Assembly (NCBI GenBank): GCA_038231615.1
Contig: JBBRLA010000361.1
Coordinates: 1-8,541, forward strand
Origin: JBBRLA01 sp038231615
GTDB taxonomy: Bacteria > Myxococcota_A > Polyangia > Palsa-1104 > JAEUJZ01
DNA length: 8,541 bases
Direction of reading: 5' to 3'
The notes under the pieces: model-generated
Told to the model about the DNA's origin: nothing
What the model saw: only the letters and a program-made list of their open reading frames with translations
The model's database searches: none
Program-made: the position numbers and the translations under genes
Part shown: piece by piece, positions 5,088 to 8,541 of the stretch
Numbering within the stretch: the stretch's first letter is position 1
Layout: every line of letters starts with the position of its first letter

Positions 5088-6401
5088 ATGCCGAAGCTGC
5101 GCCACATCTTGCTCGTTGTCTTCGTCGACCTGCTTGTGCTGGCCGGGTGCCTCTACCTACCCGTGCGCATCCACACCGACCGCCTGGGCGCGGCGCTGGC
5201 CGACCAGGCACAGGACGCGGTCAAACTGCGCTACCGCCGGCAGATCCACGACGGTCCCGCTTTGCCCGGGACCTTCGCCGATGCCCTTTTGGTCCACCTT
5301 CCCGCGCTTGCCGAGGTGGACGATCGCCTCCCTCACCTGAATCGCGAAGCGCGATCCCTTCTGCGCGACATCGTCGATGGCAACCAGCCCATCTCCGCCA
5401 CGCCGCCGATGTTTCTACAAGGACTCGCGGACGTCCGCCCGGCCCTGCGCGGCATCCTCCAGGCGACCCGCGCCGCGGAGATCCGCCCGACGCAGCTCTT
5501 GCACTACGCCTATCAGCCCAAGCATCGCCGCACCGCCCGCGGGGTGTTCGCTCTTGAGCGCATCGGCTGGCTCATCGCCCTGGACATCCGCACGCTCGTT
5601 GCACAGGGCCAAACCGAACAGGCGGTGAACGAGTGCGTCGATGCCTGGGCCCTGCGTCGCGACCTCAGCTACCATGGTTTCTTCGGCCACGGCGCGGGGG
5701 GTCAGATCGGCAAGCGGGTGTTCCTGCCCTGCCAGGCAGCGCTCGCCGCGGCCGGCAACGACCGGCGCGAACAGGCGCTTCGCCAGTTGACCCTCATCCG
5801 CGACGCCACCGTGCCCATCGCCGAGTCGATGCGGCTGGACGACCTGTACAATCAGCTCCAGATCTTCGGGGCGCTGCTCTCGTGGTCGACGCTGTCCCGG
5901 CTGCCTGCCGAGGTCCGCGACGCGGCGGAGTCGGAGTGGTGGTCCAAGGACGAGATGGACTCCCGGATGGACCGGCTGCTCCTGCGTCGGGCGTGGGTCG
6001 TCGTCGATCGCCAGATGCCGCTCCTGCGCCAGGCCATCGCCGGCCCCATCGACGCCCGCAACCGGGTGATAAAGGAAGTGCGAGAGCGCCGCCAACACGC
6101 ATTGAACCCCTATTTGCGCGACATCCGCGTCAACATTGGCTTGGTGGATGACCACTACCGCGAGAACGTAGTGCGCCTGGACATGCTGCGCGCCGCGCTG
6201 GTCCTCTCGGCGGTCCAAAAGCCCGCCGCTCCGCAGACGCAGCTGGGGCAGGAGCTCCCGGCCGAGGCGGCGCTGATCGACCCGCGCACCGGTACCGCCC
6301 TGTCTCTGTCGCCGGATGGAAGATCGCTGGTGGCGGCCGGTTCGCGGAGCTTTCGGACCCTCCAGTTGCCCCTGCTCGACCTCCGTCCTTCGCCGCGGTG
6401 A
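5088..6401 (+). CDS. Lipoprotein or membrane-anchored protein of unknown function
   Basis: I do not recognise a named family. The 437-aa product begins with a basic-hydrophobic segment ending in LAGC (C21), a fitting lipobox, so it is either an exported lipoprotein or held by one N-terminal helix. The rest is mostly alpha-helical: residues about 148-225 (ARGVFALERIGWLIAL.., a GQTEQAVNECVDAWALRRDLS helix pair, then GHGAGGQIG) look like a two-helix repeat, and 226-345 are charged helices with many Arg. The end, residues 396-420 (IDPRTGTALSLSPDGRSLVAAGS), resembles the DPFxGxPL...YSxG type ending seen in exported proteins of planctomycetes and related bacteria. The frame stays open upstream to 3936, but that part is antisense to the CPBP gene and has no coding character; ATG 5088 gives a sensible export signal. 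SD is weak (GGGA). The downstream gene lies 218 bp away, also plus strand. Confidence 0.85.
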   Translation: MPKLRHILLVVFVDLLVLAGCLYLPVRIHTDRLGAALADQAQDAVKLRYRRQIHDGPALPGTFADALLVHLPALAEVDDRLPHLNREARSLLRDIVDGNQPISATPPMFLQGLADVRPALRGILQATRAAEIRPTQLLHYAYQPKHRRTARGVFALERIGWLIALDIRTLVAQGQTEQAVNECVDAWALRRDLSYHGFFGHGAGGQIGKRVFLPCQAALAAAGNDRREQALRQLTLIRDATVPIAESMRLDDLYNQLQIFGALLSWSTLSRLPAEVRDAAESEWWSKDEMDSRMDRLLLRRAWVVVDRQMPLLRQAIAGPIDARNRVIKEVRERRQHALNPYLRDIRVNIGLVDDHYRENVVRLDMLRAALVLSAVQKPAAPQTQLGQELPAEAALIDPRTGTALSLSPDGRSLVAAGSRSFRTLQLPLLDLRPSPR

Positions 6402-6619
6402 CCGGTTCTGCCGGGCCCCATGCACAGCCGCTCGCCCAGCAGGAGGGGGTCGGTTTTGGGGCTCAGTGGCCGGGCCAGCACCCAGCAGGGGTGGGGGTCG
6501 AAACATGGAAGCGGGTTGTTCAACCATCCGAGCCAGTCTCTTCGGTGGATCGGCATCTGGAATAGTCCTGGGGAATGAATCTGGCACCGCGGGGGCGGGT
6601 TCAAGGGTAGATTTCATCC
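6402..6619. other. Intergenic region before the AgmX-like gene
   Basis: These 218 bp separate two co-directional genes and have a lower GC content toward the right. A minus-strand reading frame crosses it but has no coding bias or recognisable domain. I see no hairpin with a T-tract. The right end carries the -10 like element described separately. Confidence 0.5.
6608..6613 (+). promoter_or_regulatory. -10 like TAGATT directly before the AgmX-like gene
   Basis: TAGATT ends 6 nt before ATG 6620. The intervening TCATCC contains no Shine-Dalgarno sequence, so a leaderless message is the simplest reading of this start. TGGCAC at 6582-6587 is a weak -35 candidate at a long spacing of 20 nt. Confidence 0.35.
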
Positions 6620-7723
6620 ATGTCGGAAATGTTCCTTCACGGGGTCCTGCTGATGCTCGGAAGTTCCCTCCTGCTGGGCGCCGCCACCGCCGATCCCCGG
6701 GACCTGCCAGCGGAAGCCACCTTCGCCGACCTGGTGCGCGCGGCGCAGGCGGCTGACCCGAAGACGGATGCCAAGGCCGGGTGTCTGCTTCGGATGGAGC
6801 GGGACACAGCCGGTCGCGCGCGGCTTTCGGCGGCGCTGATCCCCCCAGAAGAACGGGGGCCGGCGCCCAGGGAACTGCCCGCCGACCTGTCCGGGCTGCT
6901 CTCCCGGGGACAGGACCTGGCGCTGGACACGCCCCTGGGGCGCTACGGGTCGCGCCACGCTGGGGTCGTGCTGACATCGCTGGTGCCAGTGTCGCGGTCG
7001 CTCCTTTCCGGCCTTGTGCCGGTGCTGGCAGTGACCGCCCGAGGGACGCTCTTCACCGTAGTGGCGCCGCCCGAGACCTTCAAGCAGGGGCCCCGGGCGG
7101 AGCGCCTGGGCCCGGCGGAGATCGCGCGCCTTCAGAAAGAGATCCTGCCCGCTGCCCACGGGGTGATCGTGACCGCCGAGGCAGGAGTGAAGATGGCGCA
7201 GCTAGCCAAGGTGCTGGGCCTCCTGCGAGACTTCCCCGGACAGGTGGTGCTGGCGACGGCGCGCGCCGGAAACGAGGCCGCGCCGGGGCCAGAGATTATC
7301 CACCGCAACGCTTCGCCCCTCGCGAGCGATCACCGCGACGCTTCGCCCCTGGCGATGGACCCGACCTGCGCTCGGGAGTCGATGGATATCCCTCCCGGCG
7401 AGACCCCCGGGTACTTTCCCCCGCGTGTGTCATTCTCGGCAGTGGCGGCGGCGCAGCAGGAGACCCAGCGGCTTTGCGAGGGGTCGCTGCCGCGGGACGG
7501 CGGCGGCGTGTTTTCAGTGTCTCTGCGGATCGGCAAGGACGGCCGGGTCAGCAAGGCCTGTTTCGTGCATCCCTCTGGAGACGAAGCCACGCGGGCATGC
7601 GTACTGGCGGCGGCGCAGCGGCACCGCTTCCCGCGGATACTGGGCGGGACCTTCCTGAACCTGGGGTTCGAGGTGAAGCTGCTGCCCCAAGGGGTGGTGC
7701 AACACGCCCTCTGCTCCCCATAG
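6620..7723 (+). CDS. Exported protein with ExbD-like segment and AgmX/PglI-type C-terminal domain
   Basis: The 367-aa product starts with a signal peptide (hydrophobic residues 5-20, ATA|D cleavage site after A24), so it acts in the envelope. Residues about 176-214 (LPAAHGVIVTAEAGVKMAQL.. then VVLAT) resemble the periplasmic fold of ExbD/TolR proteins. Residues about 270-356 match the C-terminal domain of myxobacterial AgmX/PglI proteins, a TonB-C-like fold: a CYE-like helix (QETQRLCEGSL), FSVSLRIGKDGRVSKACFV, an ACVLAAAQRHRFP helix and the closing strand FLNLGFEVKLL. C286, C314 and C327 lie here and could form a disulphide. A linker with a 10-residue tandem repeat joins the two parts. No ExbB/TolQ gene is adjacent. 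AgmX-type proteins work in gliding or energy-coupled envelope processes, but the role here is unknown. It converges with the gene ending at 7841. Confidence 0.8.
   Translation: MSEMFLHGVLLMLGSSLLLGAATADPRDLPAEATFADLVRAAQAADPKTDAKAGCLLRMERDTAGRARLSAALIPPEERGPAPRELPADLSGLLSRGQDLALDTPLGRYGSRHAGVVLTSLVPVSRSLLSGLVPVLAVTARGTLFTVVAPPETFKQGPRAERLGPAEIARLQKEILPAAHGVIVTAEAGVKMAQLAKVLGLLRDFPGQVVLATARAGNEAAPGPEIIHRNASPLASDHRDASPLAMDPTCARESMDIPPGETPGYFPPRVSFSAVAAAQQETQRLCEGSLPRDGGGVFSVSLRIGKDGRVSKACFVHPSGDEATRACVLAAAQRHRFPRILGGTFLNLGFEVKLLPQGVVQHALCSP
7301..7360 (+). repeat. In-frame 30-bp tandem duplication
   Basis: Two adjacent 30-bp units encode HRNASPLASD and HRDASPLAMD. They lie in the linker between the ExbD-like and AgmX-like segments. 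Confidence 0.9.
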
Positions 7724-7773
7724 GGGCCGGTCCATCCGGTCCACTCGCCGACCCCGGCGCATCTCGTAATAGC

Positions 7774-7795
7774 GTGGCCCTGACCACCTGGCCAC
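7774..7795. terminator. Weak hairpin between converging genes
   Basis: GTGGCC (7774-7779) pairs with GGCCAC (7790-7795) across a 10-nt loop; an overlapping alternative pairs CCACCA with TGGTGG slightly to the right. Neither has a T-tract in either direction, so termination is only a suggestion from the position between converging genes. CCGGTCCAT/CCGGTCCAC just upstream is a 9-bp tandem repeat. Confidence 0.2.
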
Positions 7796-7840
7796 CACCT
7801 CGACAGCGGCTGGTGGCGCGGATGTAAATAACCGACCTCG

Positions 7841-8205
7841 TCAGTTGCCTAAAGGTTTGATGAGAGCCTGTTCAGATGAAGCCATCGCCAGAACAGGGAT
7901 CACCTCCTGGAAATCTGCCGCGGGGGGCGGGATGCCGGCCAACGGGCGGGACTGGGTTCGATCGGCTTGCCGATGGCCTGTGCCCGATAGCGGACGCCCG
8001 CGACCCTTGTGCTCGTCGGAACGTGGAAGCCCGCGAAGCCCGAGGCCTGAACGCCGCGAGGTGAATCTGTTCTGACCGATCAGAGGATCCGGGTTGGGTC
8101 GAGGATCGTGAAGAAAGGCGGTGCGCCACGGCGAGTCAAGGTCAAGGCCCGGGTGATCCGCAATAATGGCGGAAGCGGCATCAGGTCCCGTTCGGGGTTG
8201 ATTCA
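7841..8205. other. Segment with weak coding character and short hairpins
   Basis: This is the tail of the right-edge reading frame. Its codon bias differs from the upstream part, and all three minus frames give plausible-looking but unrecognised peptides. It contains ATCGGC-TT-GCCGAT (7961-7974) and TCTGA-CCGA-TCAGA (8071-8084), two short perfect stems. It may be a degraded coding end or an inserted non-coding repeat; I cannot tell which. Confidence 0.35.
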
Positions 8206-8541
8206 AGAACGCCAGGGCGCAGCACCGCCGAGAGACGGAAGCGTCCTTGGTGGAATCTGCGAGCGGCCAGGACCGAAGGGTACCTGCAAGGGAAAACGCG
8301 ATCAGCAAGACCAGTGCTCCAGGCCATCCCCCCTTCTTGTTCCCGGCTCGCTTCGCTGCCACGGAAGCAACCGGATCGGAAGATGGCGCCGGCTCGAAGG
8401 ATGGCGTTACTGCCGGTGGTGGTAGTGCTGCTGTTGCCGGTAGTAGTGGTGATGCCGGTGGTGGTGCTGCCGGTGGTGGTGCTGCCGGTGGTGGTGCTGC
8501 CGGTGGTGGTGCTGCCGGTGGTGGTGATGCCGGTGGTGGTG
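7841..8541 (-). CDS. C-terminal part of a membrane protein with (PPPAA)n linker (N-terminus beyond right edge)
   Basis: A minus-strand frame is open from the right edge to the TGA at 7843-7841 (232 codons plus stop). It reads six PPPAA/PPPAS pentapeptides, a further Pro/Ala/Thr stretch (LPPPAVTPSFEPAPSSDP), a basic stretch (KRAGNKKGG) and a hydrophobic helix WPGALVLLIAFSLAGTL. This Pro-rich, basic, transmembrane order is the same as in the kinase at 994-2889, so the missing part may be a cytoplasmic signalling domain, but nothing in the window proves it. An internal GTG at 8362 would give a shorter ORF starting mid-linker and is unlikely to be the start. Up to about 8210 the third codon positions are GC-rich; beyond that the bias drops and the last 120 or so residues match nothing I know, so the original C-terminus may be lost by frameshift or replaced. 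Confidence 0.6.
   Translation of the reverse strand, partial: PPPASPPPAAPPPAAPPPAAPPPAAPPPASPLLPATAALPPPAVTPSFEPAPSSDPVASVAAKRAGNKKGGWPGALVLLIAFSLAGTLRSWPLADSTKDASVSRRCCALAFLNQPRTGPDAASAIIADHPGLDLDSPWRTAFLHDPRPNPDPLIGQNRFTSRRSGLGLRGLPRSDEHKGRGRPLSGTGHRQADRTQSRPLAGIPPPAADFQEVIPVLAMASSEQALIKPLGN
8450..8539 (-). repeat. 15-bp minisatellite coding (PPPAA)n
   Basis: Six head-to-tail 15-bp units (plus strand: GGTGGTGGTGCTGCC with small variants) run to the right edge and probably beyond. On the minus strand they encode PPPAS, four PPPAA and PPPAS. Degenerate units continue leftward to about 8411 (PLLPA, TAAL, PPPAV). Confidence 0.93.

Noticed and set aside
6155..6604. Minus-strand 149-codon frame crossing the intergenic region
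   Set aside because: No domain, no codon bias, and more than half lies antisense to the 5088-6401 gene.
5415..6977. 520-codon minus-strand open frame
   Set aside because: Antisense to two plus-strand genes with export signals; composition is typical of a shadow frame.
6781..7827. 348-codon plus-strand open frame
   Set aside because: Overlaps the AgmX-like gene in another frame and has Gly/Arg/Ala-rich shadow composition.
8411..8541. CRISPR-like appearance of the right-edge repeats
   Set aside because: Units are contiguous 15-bp copies without spacers and read as PPPAA in an open frame, so it is a coding minisatellite.

Overview
The window is very GC-rich, with strong G/C bias at third codon positions. 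It carries a Hanks-type Ser/Thr kinase with a proline-rich linker, one membrane segment and a C-terminal TPR region, a divergent FHA-domain regulator, and a secreted protein with an AgmX/PglI-like C-terminal domain. That combination suggests a myxobacterium or a close relative (Myxococcota). The assignment is inference from gene content; no rRNA or other taxonomic marker is present.

Left part (1-2889). A minus-strand gene runs off the left edge. It encodes an FHA domain followed by a cyclase/GGDEF-like region, the usual front end of FHA-type sigma-54 activators. It diverges from a plus-strand 631-aa Ser/Thr kinase across about 110 bp. FHA domains bind phosphothreonine, so the kinase may signal to its neighbour.

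Middle (2945-5016), all minus strand. In transcription order it holds a CPBP/Abi-type intramembrane protease homologue, then, after 174 bp with its own promoter-like and palindromic sequences, a 151-aa TPR protein and a 132-aa PIN-domain (VapC-like) nuclease. The last two are 5 nt apart. The TPR protein occupies the place where a VapB-type antitoxin would be expected. This pair, with a palindromic motif in front of it, is the best candidate for an undescribed system here.

Right part (5088-8541). A 437-aa lipoprotein or membrane-anchored protein of unknown function is followed by a 367-aa exported protein that looks like an ExbD-like segment joined to an AgmX/TonB-type C-terminal domain. At the right edge a minus-strand gene enters the window. 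Its visible part is a (PPPAA)n repeat linker, a basic stretch and a membrane helix, followed by a tail with weak coding character.

Two patterns cut across gene boundaries. First, five genes carry in-frame short tandem duplications (units of 15, 24, 30, 45 and about 60 bp), one of them on a catalytic motif of the CPBP protein. Second, three predicted start codons have a TANNNT hexamer ending 5-6 nt upstream, as expected for leaderless transcripts. No tRNA, rRNA, CRISPR array or transposase gene was seen.
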